NCBI GenBank assembly: GCA_023436145.1
Contig: JAEZKP010000030.1
Span: 1 to 60,707, forward strand
Direction of reading: 5' to 3'
DNA from: Fibrobacterota bacterium
GTDB taxonomy: Bacteria; Fibrobacterota; Chitinivibrionia; Chitinivibrionales; Chitinispirillaceae
DNA: 60,707 nt
Below the pieces are notes generated by a model, which was given only the letters and a program-made list of their open reading frames with translations, was not told the origin of the DNA and ran no database searches. The position numbers and the translations under genes are program-made. This document shows, piece after piece, positions 44,674-55,478 of this stretch (positions are counted from its first letter, which is position 1; each line of letters begins with the position of its first letter).

Positions 44674-47600
44674 AAAAATTAGTTCTTCGATGGCCATTTC
44701 TGTTCCGGTTCTGCTCATTCTTGCATTTACTTTTCACAACATTGAAGCTGCAGAAATTCAATTCCGAATCAAATCATTCAGGGACAATGAAATTTCTGTT
44801 GATTTTACTGTAGAGAAAGAAGCTTCTGAAAAACAATACTACTTCGCATATCCGGATCCAATGGAATTTAATGCAGATGCAGCTATATCTATCGGTCTGA
44901 CAAATATACAAAGCCCGATTTCTGTTCCAGTAAAAAAAATCTCCAATACCTATTCAGGAAAAACCCGGCTGCAATGGTGCGCGTTCAGTCTTGAAAATGT
45001 TACGGCTGGTTATCCGCTGCACGGAACTATAATCATCCGGTATAACATTCCCTTATTCAAAGCTGTGAGTGGTAAAGACATTTTCATTAAAAATGGAATC
45101 ATCAGAGCTCCATTTAATCTTCCGCTTTCAAAAATCCGGACTACGACTGCAACTTTACCCTTTTCAACAGGAATCAAAATCGAAGTATCTGAAGACGGAA
45201 TTTACAGCATCTCCTCATCACGACTCATTTCCATGGGTGTTCCTGTTGATAAAATTCCATCCAGAACATACCGGCTTTTTAATAACGGTAAAGAAATACC
45301 AATTTACATATCCAATTCACAGAGAAACAATCTCTCCTCGGATGACTTCCTGCTGTTTTATGGTCAACACCTCAGAGGAAGATATAGTGAATATGAACAG
45401 TTCAGTAATACCAATGTCTACTGGCTGACCTGGGGAAAAACTGCCGGTGCCAGAGTAGCAGAGATCTCCGGAGAGCGCCAGAAAAGTCTGACCGATTACA
45501 CCAGTTCAGATCTGGTTAAAGCCACTCACTTCCATGATACAGTGCATTTCGAGGTGGATACTGATATCAGATATCTCGGCAATGTGGATGACGTGCCAAC
45601 AGAAGAGATAACTGATCAACCTGATGCAGACACATCTCTGGATAACTGGTACTGGGGGTTTATTGGTGAAGAGGAATTAACCACTTATAAGATAGTAGTT
45701 CCATCACCGGGAGCAACAGGACTTGCCAAACTGCAGATTTCACTCACCGGGCTTTCCAGTCTTGACAGTGTTAATAATGACCATCAGGTCCGGATACTGA
45801 TTAACAACAATCCAGCAGGAAATAAAAACATGGCGACCTGGGATGGTCAGAGAAGATTTCTTTTCACCAGCGACGCTTTCCCCATAACGCAACTTAAACC
45901 GGGTTTAAACGAGATCAGTTTTCTCTGCCCTTCACGTGGTTTTGCAGACCGCTCAGCGCTGAACTGGATCAGGCTGGAATACACCCGCAATTATCAGTCA
46001 GTAGGTGACAAGTTAAAATTTAAAAACAGCACAGATGGAATCGGTGTCCCTGTGGAATATCAACTCAGCGGTTTTTCAAACGATCAACTCGAACTGTGGG
46101 ATATTGACCAGAACCGGTTCTTCACCAGATTTTCAGTTTACCAGGGTTCCGGTAATCAGCGAAATACATATACTATTGCTTTTCAGGACAGTATCAGTAA
46201 TAATACCACCTATCTTGCCCAATCCAGGCATTTGCGTCGTGAACCATCACTGATGATCCCTGACACCATTAAGACCGACTGGGAAAAGTTTGCTGGTTGC
46301 CAATATGTGGTGATAAGTGCAGACTCATTCAGAAGCGAACTGGAACCTTTGATTCAGTTTCACAACACCAGAGGCCTGCGCACAGCATTTGTCAGCATCG
46401 ATGACATATACAACTATTTTTCTGCCGGGATTCGTGATCCTGAAAGTATCAGGACCTTTTTGCAATACCTTTTCTCCATTTCAGGAGCCAACCCGCCACG
46501 CTATCTGCTTCTGGGTGGTGACACTTCCCACGATCTTGACAAAAAGAACCGCAGTCGCAACATTGTCCCAACTCATCTCAGCAGAATTCCCGGGTGGGGA
46601 CCCGCTGCAGATGATGGATATTTTGCTACGGTCTGGGGTGATGATAATTTCCCGGACCTTTTAGTGGGGCGTTTTCCAGCTCAAGACAAAAATCAGATGC
46701 GCTTTATGGTAGAAAAAACAATCCGTTACACCAAAACACCTCAAAGAGGATTCTGGCGTGACAACATGCTCATGCTGGGAGGTGGAGAAACCGATTTTAC
46801 CAGATTCAATGAAGAGTCAATTAACGATGTCATCCGGCATAAAATGAATATTACCCGTATCGATGCAGATTCCGGGTCTCTGTTTTATAAAGATGGCACA
46901 GCTGCATCCAAAATTATCGCAGATAAAATTAACTCAGGCGTATTTCTGATCAATTTCAATGGGCATGGAGGAGGCAATATCTGGTCAGATAATAACTTCT
47001 TCGGTTATAAAGATCTAACCAGACTTTACAATGGTCAATGGGGCAATTCCGGACACCTCCCACTGGTCTTAAGCTTTACCTGTCTTACCGGTTTTTTTGA
47101 AAGTGTTTCCTACCGTTCCCTGGGTGAGGAATTTTTAAGAAACAGTCCTCATGGTTGTATAGCTTTTTATGGAGCATCAGCCTATACTTCCATGAAAGGC
47201 AATCTTATAATGAACAAACTGATGCTGGAAACTGCTTTCGCTGGGGAAACAGAGACTGTAGGCGAACTGATAGATTACTGTGAGATGAGTATGATAGTGA
47301 GATACGGCTTTCAGTACCTGCCACTGATCCGGCAATATAACCTGCTGGGCGATCCTGCTATTCCATGGAAACTGACAGCAGACACTCTTGATATGCGTCT
47401 GCATGCCGCTTCGCTTAAAGATAATGACAGTTTGAAACTGCACTGCAACACTGCGCCGGTTATGAAAGGTAATATAAAAGTAACTGTAAATACCGGCACG
47501 GATCAATGGTATCAGAGTATTGAGCCTATTACTGAGGGAACTTATTCAGCAACTTATCCTTTAAAAAAGGATATTGCCTCAACCGCCGGAACAGTAAGAG

Positions 47601-49363
47601 CATACGCCTGGAACGATTCCACAGAGGTGCGTGGGTGGCTTTACTTCAGTAAAGACAGCATTTTAGTATATGAAGTGGAGATTTCTCCTCCTGAGCCATA
47701 TTCAGGTGATAGCGTATCAGTGTCCTGCAGATTATCCGTAGACTCATCCATGATGCCTGCCGAGGTTTATTGCAGGTTCGCTCAGGGTACCACATTCAGT
47801 AACGATCTGTCATTCTCAGGGATACGGATGATTTCCACAGCTGATAACAGATGGGTAACTTCCCGGAAAATCCCGCTTGCATTAACAAGCGATCTCTCCG
47901 GAAAACTGATGCTTTACTTCAGAATTATGACTCCGGTCAAGTCCAGAGAAAGTGAACTTTTCAGTTTTAATATTAAGGGAAAGCCAGATCTGCTTTTCAC
48001 CAATGATTCCATCCGCATATATTGGTTTAATGACTCATTAAGAATCAATGCCGGAGTGCTCAATACCGGTAATGCAGTTTCTCCACCCTTCAACGTGCAT
48101 TTTTTCTGGAATACCGGAGACAGAATTACCGACACCATCTTTACTTTATTCAACCCCGATTCTCTGGCTCCCGGCAAAACACGTATTTTCTCTTTTGCTC
48201 TTCCGGACACGCAAGGAGAACTTTCATTCAGCGGCTGGATAAATTATCCAAACAGTTTCACTGAACTCAATTATCAAAACAACATTGCCAAAGGATATGC
48301 CTGTATTAATTATAAAGATCTCAGTACACCCCAGGATACTCTGCATACCCGAGATGGTGCCGTATCGATAATTCCAGCAGTTATTAAAAATCAGAAACAG
48401 AGGACCTTTATATTTACAGAGATCTTAGATGAAGCCATACAACAAAAAAACGGTTCTCAATGGATACCTCTTTACTTCAACAACCGATCTTCTCTGTTTA
48501 CCTTGCATAGCAGACCACAAGGCAACACAGATACTCTGATCTGGTCTTTTAATCCGGATACCGCAAAAAATAACACTACGGGAAATCATAAATACGCGAT
48601 TATGGCCTTTGATTCTACTATTGGCATCTGGAGATGTGCTGGGAGTGCCATGACACCCGCCAGACCCCTTCAAATAAGCAGCAGTGCAACCGGACCTTTG
48701 ACATTTGCAGACATTAGGGATCTGCAACCACCTGCTATTCAAGTTGCAGTTGCAGGAAGAACCCTGAATTTTACCGATTATGCAGCCAAAGATAAGCCAT
48801 TTTCTATTTTCATTTCAGATCCATCAGGAATCGATCCGCATTCGGTCGATATTCTTTTTAACGGAAAAGCACTAAGCTCTGACCGGATATCGTCAGTGAA
48901 GGAATCAGGCAGTCTTGATAATCTTTCCATTACAGCTTATCCCCCGGCACAAAATCAAATCGATTCCCTTCAGATTACAGCTACTGATCTGGCAGGAAAC
49001 AGTGCAACCAAAACTGTTACCTACCGGCCGGGTGAGGAGCTTGCGGTGAAATTTCTGGCCTGTCATCCAAACCCCTTTACCGCTCAACAAATGCCCGATG
49101 GATCCATACGAAGCATCCGGTTTGCTTTCCTTCTTACCGATGTTGCAGACAATGTCTCTCTTTCTATATACACTGTAAGCGGAAAACCTGTTCAATCCTG
49201 GTCACTTCCCTCACTTATCGGATATCAGGAGATTAAGTGGAATGGAAGAGACCGGGACGGTGCAAGAATCGCCAACGGAACCTATTTTGCTAAACTGGTA
49301 GCAAAAAATAAGCAGAAAAAGGTGACCAAAATCATCCGTATCGCAAAACTTGAAGGATTCTAA
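44663..49363 (+). CDS. Secreted C25 (gingipain-like) cysteine peptidase
   Basis: A 1566-residue exported protein. Signal MAISVPVLLILAFTFHNIEA; beta-rich N-terminal domain; the peptidase core at about 530-900 with YLLLGGDT, DDGYFATVWGDDNFPDLLVGRFP, catalytic histidine in NFNGHGGG near 767 and catalytic cysteine in SFTCLTGFFE near 806. Several Ig-like and CARDB-like domains follow, and the end is HPNPFTAQ ... IKWNGRDRDGARIANGTYF, an FlgD-like sorting tail. Relatives include gingipains and PorU, the sortase of type IX secretion; this one is longer than PorU and could be either a sortase-like or a free protease. Confidence 0.88.
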   Translation: MFHKKISSSMAISVPVLLILAFTFHNIEAAEIQFRIKSFRDNEISVDFTVEKEASEKQYYFAYPDPMEFNADAAISIGLTNIQSPISVPVKKISNTYSGKTRLQWCAFSLENVTAGYPLHGTIIIRYNIPLFKAVSGKDIFIKNGIIRAPFNLPLSKIRTTTATLPFSTGIKIEVSEDGIYSISSSRLISMGVPVDKIPSRTYRLFNNGKEIPIYISNSQRNNLSSDDFLLFYGQHLRGRYSEYEQFSNTNVYWLTWGKTAGARVAEISGERQKSLTDYTSSDLVKATHFHDTVHFEVDTDIRYLGNVDDVPTEEITDQPDADTSLDNWYWGFIGEEELTTYKIVVPSPGATGLAKLQISLTGLSSLDSVNNDHQVRILINNNPAGNKNMATWDGQRRFLFTSDAFPITQLKPGLNEISFLCPSRGFADRSALNWIRLEYTRNYQSVGDKLKFKNSTDGIGVPVEYQLSGFSNDQLELWDIDQNRFFTRFSVYQGSGNQRNTYTIAFQDSISNNTTYLAQSRHLRREPSLMIPDTIKTDWEKFAGCQYVVISADSFRSELEPLIQFHNTRGLRTAFVSIDDIYNYFSAGIRDPESIRTFLQYLFSISGANPPRYLLLGGDTSHDLDKKNRSRNIVPTHLSRIPGWGPAADDGYFATVWGDDNFPDLLVGRFPAQDKNQMRFMVEKTIRYTKTPQRGFWRDNMLMLGGGETDFTRFNEESINDVIRHKMNITRIDADSGSLFYKDGTAASKIIADKINSGVFLINFNGHGGGNIWSDNNFFGYKDLTRLYNGQWGNSGHLPLVLSFTCLTGFFESVSYRSLGEEFLRNSPHGCIAFYGASAYTSMKGNLIMNKLMLETAFAGETETVGELIDYCEMSMIVRYGFQYLPLIRQYNLLGDPAIPWKLTADTLDMRLHAASLKDNDSLKLHCNTAPVMKGNIKVTVNTGTDQWYQSIEPITEGTYSATYPLKKDIASTAGTVRAYAWNDSTEVRGWLYFSKDSILVYEVEISPPEPYSGDSVSVSCRLSVDSSMMPAEVYCRFAQGTTFSNDLSFSGIRMISTADNRWVTSRKIPLALTSDLSGKLMLYFRIMTPVKSRESELFSFNIKGKPDLLFTNDSIRIYWFNDSLRINAGVLNTGNAVSPPFNVHFFWNTGDRITDTIFTLFNPDSLAPGKTRIFSFALPDTQGELSFSGWINYPNSFTELNYQNNIAKGYACINYKDLSTPQDTLHTRDGAVSIIPAVIKNQKQRTFIFTEILDEAIQQKNGSQWIPLYFNNRSSLFTLHSRPQGNTDTLIWSFNPDTAKNNTTGNHKYAIMAFDSTIGIWRCAGSAMTPARPLQISSSATGPLTFADIRDLQPPAIQVAVAGRTLNFTDYAAKDKPFSIFISDPSGIDPHSVDILFNGKALSSDRISSVKESGSLDNLSITAYPPAQNQIDSLQITATDLAGNSATKTVTYRPGEELAVKFLACHPNPFTAQQMPDGSIRSIRFAFLLTDVADNVSLSIYTVSGKPVQSWSLPSLIGYQEIKWNGRDRDGARIANGTYFAKLVAKNKQKKVTKIIRIAKLEGF

Positions 49364-49366
49364 TTT

Positions 49367-50038
49367 ATGGCTTTATACATAGTTGCCACCCCCATCGGAA
49401 ATCTGGAAGACATGACCTTCCGCGCAGTAAAGACCCTCAGTGAAGTCGACTTGATTCTTGCAGAAGACACACGTGTGTCAAAAAAGCTTCTGAACCATTT
49501 TGGAATCACCACTTCCCTTTGTACCTACCACGATTTCAACAAAGAGAAGATGACCCCTGTTCTGGTGGAAAGGCTTAAAAAAGGTGAATCAATGGCTCTC
49601 ATAAGTGATGCAGGAACACCTGGAATAGCTGATCCGGCATTCAATCTGGTTAGGGCTGCCATTAAGGAGAAGTTAACTGTGGTTCCTGTTCCTGGAGCTT
49701 CTGCAATTGTGGCTGCACTGGTTTGCAGCGGCCTCCCTACCGACCGCTTTGTCTTTGAATATTTCCTTCCACATAAAAGTTCTCAAAGACGCAAATTGTT
49801 TGAATCGCTGAAGCAGGAACATCGCACAGTAATTTTCTATGAAACCCCGCACCGGATTATCAAAGTGCTTGAAGAAATGGATGAAATACTGGGGGGTATT
49901 CAGGTAGTAATCGCACGTGAGATGACCAAGATTTATGAGCAATTTCTCAGAGGAAATGCAAAAGAACTTCTGGAACACTTTAAATCTGCCCCACCCAGAG
50001 GTGAAATGGTGGTACTATTCAATATGCGTATACACTAA
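49367..50038 (+). CDS. rsmI: 16S rRNA (cytidine-2'-O)-methyltransferase
   Basis: A 223-residue RsmI that methylates C1402 of 16S rRNA. LYIVATPIGNLEDMTFRAVKTL, AEDTRVSKKLL, LISDAGTPGIADPA and TVVPVPGASAIVAAL are diagnostic of the tetrapyrrole-methylase fold. Many RsmI proteins are 270-290 residues; this one ends just after the core and lacks the C-terminal winged-helix extension. It follows the C25 gene by three bases and closes the operon begun at DUF1385. A hairpin AGCAGCCA/TGGCTGCT (50038-50071) is at its end. Confidence 0.94.
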   Translation: MALYIVATPIGNLEDMTFRAVKTLSEVDLILAEDTRVSKKLLNHFGITTSLCTYHDFNKEKMTPVLVERLKKGESMALISDAGTPGIADPAFNLVRAAIKEKLTVVPVPGASAIVAALVCSGLPTDRFVFEYFLPHKSSQRRKLFESLKQEHRTVIFYETPHRIIKVLEEMDEILGGIQVVIAREMTKIYEQFLRGNAKELLEHFKSAPPRGEMVVLFNMRIH

Positions 50039-50224
50039 GCAGCCAACAAGTTTGCCGCACTCATGGCTGCTGAAGCGGTTTTTAACCTGCTGGTCCTCCC
50101 AGCATTCCTCTATCCCCGGTTTTTAACAGTATACCCTTCTCCCTATCTGCTTGATTTTTTGCCTCCTTAGTTATACTATTGAAAATGAGTAATTGCTTAA
50201 TGGCGGACAATCGGAGGATATATA

Positions 50225-53200
50225 ATGAAATTCATTATAGTGTTTTTTCTGGCTATATATTCAGGGTTGTCAGTGTTTGCAGACACTGACAGCAAAGTAA
50301 ACAGACCAGTTCTTTTCCCTCTTAAACCCATAGATGCAGGGGCAATAAACGAAAAAAACCGCAATGTATGGACCATAGCCGTAATTGACCAGTTGACCCG
50401 TTTCAGACTTGAGCCATTAAAGGAGATAATAACAGTACCTAAAACACTTATCGATTCTCTGATTCCACAAATGGTTTCACCGGAAACGGTGGTAAGTGAT
50501 GATGTCTGCAGGAAAATGGCCACCAGGCTCAAATGTACCCATCTATTGAGTCAGAAATTTGAGATCTCCCAGCAGAACAAAATTATTCATTACTACATCG
50601 AGATCATCAATGCAAAAAACAACCAGATAATTTACAACCTGGAAAAAGAGATTCCACTGGAACATTTCGCCCCTGGAATCGACTCCTGCATATTAAACGC
50701 AGTTAAGACCATACAGCCTAAAATTTTACCGGAAACAGAACGTTTTTTTCAGCTTTCGGTGCTGAGTCCCCATCTAAAAAACGTCAAACAACTTGGTGAA
50801 CTCTACATCCAAGAAAAGGGTAAGTTTAAAGGACTCGATAATGAACTTGCCAGAGAATACGAAAAGCTCATCGAGAGAGATCCTTTATTACTGCTGGCCA
50901 ATCATTCCTGTGCACTGGCATATTTCCGGGCTAAACAGTATGTGAAGTCTGCCAATTATTTAAAACAGCTTCTGGACCTCACCCCTATTCACTCATCCCT
51001 GTTTATCACTCTGGCGCAAAGCTACCGCTTAGCAGGTCAGTATCAGGAAGCATTGAATGTAACTCTGAATTGTGATCGGATGAGATTGAGGGGAATTCCG
51101 TTTCTTCTGGAAAAAGCGATGGCTTTTGAGGGTCTTAATCAGCGTGGTTCTGCCCTCAATACCTATCTTCAGATATTGACGGTTAATGCTAATCAGCCGC
51201 AAGCATTACTTTTTCTGGCGCAGCAGCGCAACAATGAAGCAAATTACAACGAAGGACTTCAATATGCTGAAAAGCTGCTTCAGAATGAGCCATCAAACGG
51301 TAAAGCAGGTTTTGAAAAGGGAAGGGCATTGTGTGCTCTTGGAAAGTATGATGAGGCCTTTACAGTTCTGAAAAAAGCCGCCACAAGCCTCCCCGATGAC
51401 CCGCACATACTGCAATGGCTAGGTGATCTGTGTATCAGAAAACAGATCTATCCCGAAGCAGTGGAACATTACAGGAAAGCTTCAAAAGCTGCTCCCGAAA
51501 ATTTCGATCTTTACGTAAAAACCTCCAATGCCATGCAGTTAGCCAGCCAGAACAGTCAGGCACTTAAGACGCTTAAGGATGTTTTTGCCAAATTCAAAGA
51601 AAAACCACAAATATATAAAGAAATAGGTCTTCTGGAATATAAACTTGGTAATCTGGATTCAGCTCTGAGCCGTCTGTCATTTTTCTGCCGTAGCGACTCG
51701 ACTTCCGCAGAAGTATATCTGGTTCTGGGTCACATTTCCAGTCAGAAAGCCGATTATAAAACCGCCCACGAGCACTACTCCCGATCAATGAAATTATCCG
51801 GGCCGAATATCGAGTGCAAACTGGCCATCGCAGATGTTTACCTGAAAACCAAAAACCATGCTGCCGCACGTAAACTTCTGGAAGAAGTTCTTGCAGAAAG
51901 AGCGGAAAAGACTGCCAACCGTATGATGGGTGAAGCGTTTCTGCTGGCAGGAGATCTCAGAAACGCCCTCAATTATTATAAGAAGGAGCGTGAACTGCAT
52001 GGGGATGACCCCATGGTACAGGAAAAAATCGCCAATCTTTATTACTTCCAGGGCTTTTATGCCCCTGCCAAAACCGAATTTTTACATCTGGTCAAGCTTT
52101 CCCCGCAACACAACGAAGCTTACTATTATCTGGCTATTCTTGATTTAAGAGAGGGTCAGATCAGTTCATCTGAGCAGTATCTGAGGAAAGCGGAAAAACT
52201 GGGTAACGGTAATGCAACAATCCATTATCACCTGGGTATTAACTTTGAAAATAATAAGCTGCTGGATAAAGCAATCTCCTATTATAACAAATGCCTCTCC
52301 TTTGAACCGGCTAATCAGAATGCACTGCTGAATCTGGCCGATGTATATATAAAAGCGGAGAAAGACAGCGCCGCAGCCGAAACATTTATTAAACTTTTCA
52401 ACATTGATAATGCCAAATACTCAGCCAACCTGGCTAATGCCGGTCATATATTTTTTAAACTCAACCTCTTCGATAAAGCAATCAGTGCCTATGCCACTTT
52501 TCTGGATAAAAAATTCAGCGACTTTAGTGTCAATGTGGGATATGCAACTATCATGTATAACAGAAATGATCACCAAAAGGTGATTTCTTTACTCAAGACC
52601 ATAAGTGGTACCTGGTTAAAAGATGATAAGGTGGTAACCATGCTGGCCGATTCTTATTTTAAAACCGGACAGTATGCTCTCTCTCTTCCCCACCTTTCCA
52701 CGCTTTTGACCCTGGATTCTGAGAACCGGTTTGCAATCAAACACTCTGCTATTGCTCTGGAAAAAACTGCAGACACTCTTAAAGCAATCAGCATGTACGA
52801 GAGATTTCTGAAGCTGCCACCGGAAAAAGACAGAGCAGAAGCAGCATTTCACCTTGGAGAATTATACGAATCAAAGGACCTCAGGGATAAAGCAATTCTG
52901 CAATATGAAACCAACATAAAAGAATATCCCGAGGATCTGAGAAACCATACTCAACTTGGTGCACTCTTTTATAAGAATAATAACTATGTTAAAGCTCAGA
53001 AGATCCTGGAAACTGCGGTCTCATTTGCACACGCAACTCCCAGACTGCACAAGATGCTGGCACAAACCTATACTGCACAGAATGAGAATACCAAAGCCAT
53101 TCATTATTACGAAAAGTATCTCTCATCCGTATCAAACGATGCATCAGCCTGGAAAGAACTTGGAAGTTGCCATTTTGCCCTGAAGGATTATCCTAAGGCA

Positions 53201-55024
53201 ATACCAGCTTTCTTAAAGGCAAGAGAACTGGATAGTACCGAAGACTTCGAGGTGGCTTACCTGCTGGGTTTTTCCTATCTGGAAACTGACAACTTCAGTA
53301 AAGCCATCGCTCCTCTGGGCAGAGCCCGTGCATTAAACAACAAGGATTGCAGAGTTTATGATGCCCTGGCACAATGCTATCGTAATCTCAAAGAAACCAG
53401 CACTCTCACTGCAATACTCACAGACTGGATTGCCATCGACCCCAAAAGATATGACATTAAAATTGAACTGGGTTCACTGATGCTTGATGCCAAAAAAATT
53501 TCTGAAGCTATCAGTATGCTCACCGAAGCATCCCGCTTCATTCCATCAGAACCAAAACCTTACCTGCTTCTGGCCCAGGCACATGAAATTCTGGGTAACG
53601 ATAGTTTACGCTTTAAACACCTCTCTACTGCCCTGAAATTTGCTCCCAATAACTGGGAGACAAGATACCAGCTTTCACGATATTACCTTTCTATAAAACA
53701 ATTGCAAAAAGCAGAAGAAAACCTTCTGGCCACTATCCAGTTGAATCCGGCTCATGGCATTTCCCATTTCGAATACGGAACACTGCTTCTTGATCGTAAA
53801 AATTATAAAAATGCTTCTCACGAATTTAAAATGGCTCTGGAAAGTGAACCGGACAACCCTTATTACAGGGCAATGCTGGCATTCTCTTCTATAATGAACG
53901 GGGAGAATAAAGCTGCACAGGATAATATTTCAGCCGCATTGAAAAAAAGTCCCAATGACCCTCGAATACTTTATTGGGCTGGCATGGTCTATAAAAATGG
54001 TGGTAATCAGGATCTTGCCCTGCAAACATTTCAGAATGTCCTGAAAATTGAACCTTCAAACGCCATGTGTATTGAAGCTATCGGAGATATCTATCTGGAA
54101 GGGATCCAGTATAAAAAAGCAGCAGAACACTTTTTTAAAGCCTGGGAAAAGGGAGGTTTCAGCGAACAGCGTGCATTCAAACTGGGCAATGCACTCTCTT
54201 ATGATGGAAAATTCGTGGAAGCCAAAGACTTTTATGAAACCATTATAAATCGAAATCCGGGTTTCAGCGAAGCTCTTTACAAATTAATTACTGTCTATTG
54301 CCAGACAGGTGATTTCAGAAGCGCGCGCAAGAATCTGGCTCTATTTAAAAACGATGGTACTCCCTGGATGCAGCTGGCGCAAGGATTGATTTTCGAAATC
54401 GAAAACAATATGGATGCTGCTTTTGTGGCATATACAATTGCCAGAAGACTATCCCCTGATAATCCATTTGTTCACTCAGGTTTTGGAAGAGTATATCTGA
54501 AAAGAAACATGGTTGATTCCGCAATCATTGAACTGTCTGCAGCAGCTGCTGCCGATACTCTCAATATGCAGTTACTAATTGATCTGGGTAATGCCTTCAA
54601 AGGCATGGGTGATGCCTATTCCGCATACCAGTACTATTCCGAAGTTGATAAAAAATACCCTGATCATAAAGAGGTCCACCTGTTGATGGCGCAGATCAAG
54701 GCCGACGAGGGTAAATATAATGAAGCAATACGCATTTGCGAGAAAGGGATTCAGTATCATCCATCCAACGCTGATCTTTATTATTTGTTAGGAAAACAGT
54801 TGCAGAAAGCTGACAAATTTGATTTGGCTATTGATGCATTCCAGACAGCATTGAAAAAAGGTAAAGGACAACCAATCGATGCACTTCGCTGTATTGGCAA
54901 TATCTATTACAGCAATCTGGTAAATGACAAAAAAGCCAAAGAATTCTTCAAACGCTATGTCAAAGCAGGAGGAAACAACCCGGAAGTAGCAGAAGCTATC
55001 AGAAAGCTGGAACAAACCAATTAG
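50225..55024 (+). CDS. Giant exported TPR-repeat protein
   Basis: A 1599-residue protein with signal MKFIIVFFLAIYSGLSVFA. After an unusual N-terminal domain (about 25-190; LTRFRLEPLKEIITVPKTL, with helix-strand alternation), almost everything to the end is tetratricopeptide repeats of about 34 residues: AEALNVT-, ALCALGKYDEAF-, LAQSYRLAGQYQEAL- and AYYYLAILDLREGQ-type units, roughly 35-40 in number. Such a solenoid usually scaffolds other proteins; in the periplasm or at the surface it could organise an outer-membrane complex. GGAGGATATAATG gives a strong start. It is monocistronic, with repeats behind it. Confidence 0.9.
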   Translation: MKFIIVFFLAIYSGLSVFADTDSKVNRPVLFPLKPIDAGAINEKNRNVWTIAVIDQLTRFRLEPLKEIITVPKTLIDSLIPQMVSPETVVSDDVCRKMATRLKCTHLLSQKFEISQQNKIIHYYIEIINAKNNQIIYNLEKEIPLEHFAPGIDSCILNAVKTIQPKILPETERFFQLSVLSPHLKNVKQLGELYIQEKGKFKGLDNELAREYEKLIERDPLLLLANHSCALAYFRAKQYVKSANYLKQLLDLTPIHSSLFITLAQSYRLAGQYQEALNVTLNCDRMRLRGIPFLLEKAMAFEGLNQRGSALNTYLQILTVNANQPQALLFLAQQRNNEANYNEGLQYAEKLLQNEPSNGKAGFEKGRALCALGKYDEAFTVLKKAATSLPDDPHILQWLGDLCIRKQIYPEAVEHYRKASKAAPENFDLYVKTSNAMQLASQNSQALKTLKDVFAKFKEKPQIYKEIGLLEYKLGNLDSALSRLSFFCRSDSTSAEVYLVLGHISSQKADYKTAHEHYSRSMKLSGPNIECKLAIADVYLKTKNHAAARKLLEEVLAERAEKTANRMMGEAFLLAGDLRNALNYYKKERELHGDDPMVQEKIANLYYFQGFYAPAKTEFLHLVKLSPQHNEAYYYLAILDLREGQISSSEQYLRKAEKLGNGNATIHYHLGINFENNKLLDKAISYYNKCLSFEPANQNALLNLADVYIKAEKDSAAAETFIKLFNIDNAKYSANLANAGHIFFKLNLFDKAISAYATFLDKKFSDFSVNVGYATIMYNRNDHQKVISLLKTISGTWLKDDKVVTMLADSYFKTGQYALSLPHLSTLLTLDSENRFAIKHSAIALEKTADTLKAISMYERFLKLPPEKDRAEAAFHLGELYESKDLRDKAILQYETNIKEYPEDLRNHTQLGALFYKNNNYVKAQKILETAVSFAHATPRLHKMLAQTYTAQNENTKAIHYYEKYLSSVSNDASAWKELGSCHFALKDYPKAIPAFLKARELDSTEDFEVAYLLGFSYLETDNFSKAIAPLGRARALNNKDCRVYDALAQCYRNLKETSTLTAILTDWIAIDPKRYDIKIELGSLMLDAKKISEAISMLTEASRFIPSEPKPYLLLAQAHEILGNDSLRFKHLSTALKFAPNNWETRYQLSRYYLSIKQLQKAEENLLATIQLNPAHGISHFEYGTLLLDRKNYKNASHEFKMALESEPDNPYYRAMLAFSSIMNGENKAAQDNISAALKKSPNDPRILYWAGMVYKNGGNQDLALQTFQNVLKIEPSNAMCIEAIGDIYLEGIQYKKAAEHFFKAWEKGGFSEQRAFKLGNALSYDGKFVEAKDFYETIINRNPGFSEALYKLITVYCQTGDFRSARKNLALFKNDGTPWMQLAQGLIFEIENNMDAAFVAYTIARRLSPDNPFVHSGFGRVYLKRNMVDSAIIELSAAAAADTLNMQLLIDLGNAFKGMGDAYSAYQYYSEVDKKYPDHKEVHLLMAQIKADEGKYNEAIRICEKGIQYHPSNADLYYLLGKQLQKADKFDLAIDAFQTALKKGKGQPIDALRCIGNIYYSNLVNDKKAKEFFKRYVKAGGNNPEVAEAIRKLEQTN

Positions 55025-55028
55025 GAAT

Positions 55029-55180
55029 TTCAGGTTTGAGATTTAAGATTTTTGATTTGAAGATCTGGAGTAGGATTTAAATAATCTCAGATTTCTGATT
55101 TTTGATTTTTGATTTATAGAAGATGGGATTTAAGATTTAGGAATTGATTTGAGATTTGAGATCGGATTTAATACTTTGAA
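55029..55180. repeat. Low-complexity GATTTGAGATTT repeat, left side
   Basis: Degenerate words of the form GATTTGAGATTT, GATTTTTGATTT and AGGAATTGATTT fill this stretch right after the TPR gene. Their reverse complements occur at 56885-57015, with the block around AGGAATTGATT matching best, forming an inverted pair about 1.7 kb apart. Confidence 0.65.
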
Positions 55181-55413
55181 TTTTTCCCTGATTCCTGATC
55201 CCGTAGGGATCAAATATTTATAGAAAAAATCACCACAAAAAAAACGCTCCTCGTCTCGTAGGAACCAAATAATATCAGATTTCTGTTTTCTGATTTTTGA
55301 TTTAAAGAAATGGGAGACGGGATTTGAGATTTGGAATGTAAGATCTGAGATGCGGGATTTACGGAATTCCGGTTTGAAATCCGAAAACTCCGAGTGTTGG
55401 GATTAACTGCACC

Positions 55414-55478
55414 CTAAGTTTCCTCCGTCCCCATAAGGGATGCGGATGATTCCCACAAAAGGGACGGAGGAAACTTAG
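55414..55478. repeat. REP-like pair, reversed order, copy 9
   Basis: CTAAGTTTCCTCCGTCCCC (55414-55432) comes first and GGGACGGAGGAAACTTAG (55461-55478) second, the opposite arm order from the copies near the transposase. They still pair perfectly, with a 28-base loop. Confidence 0.85.
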
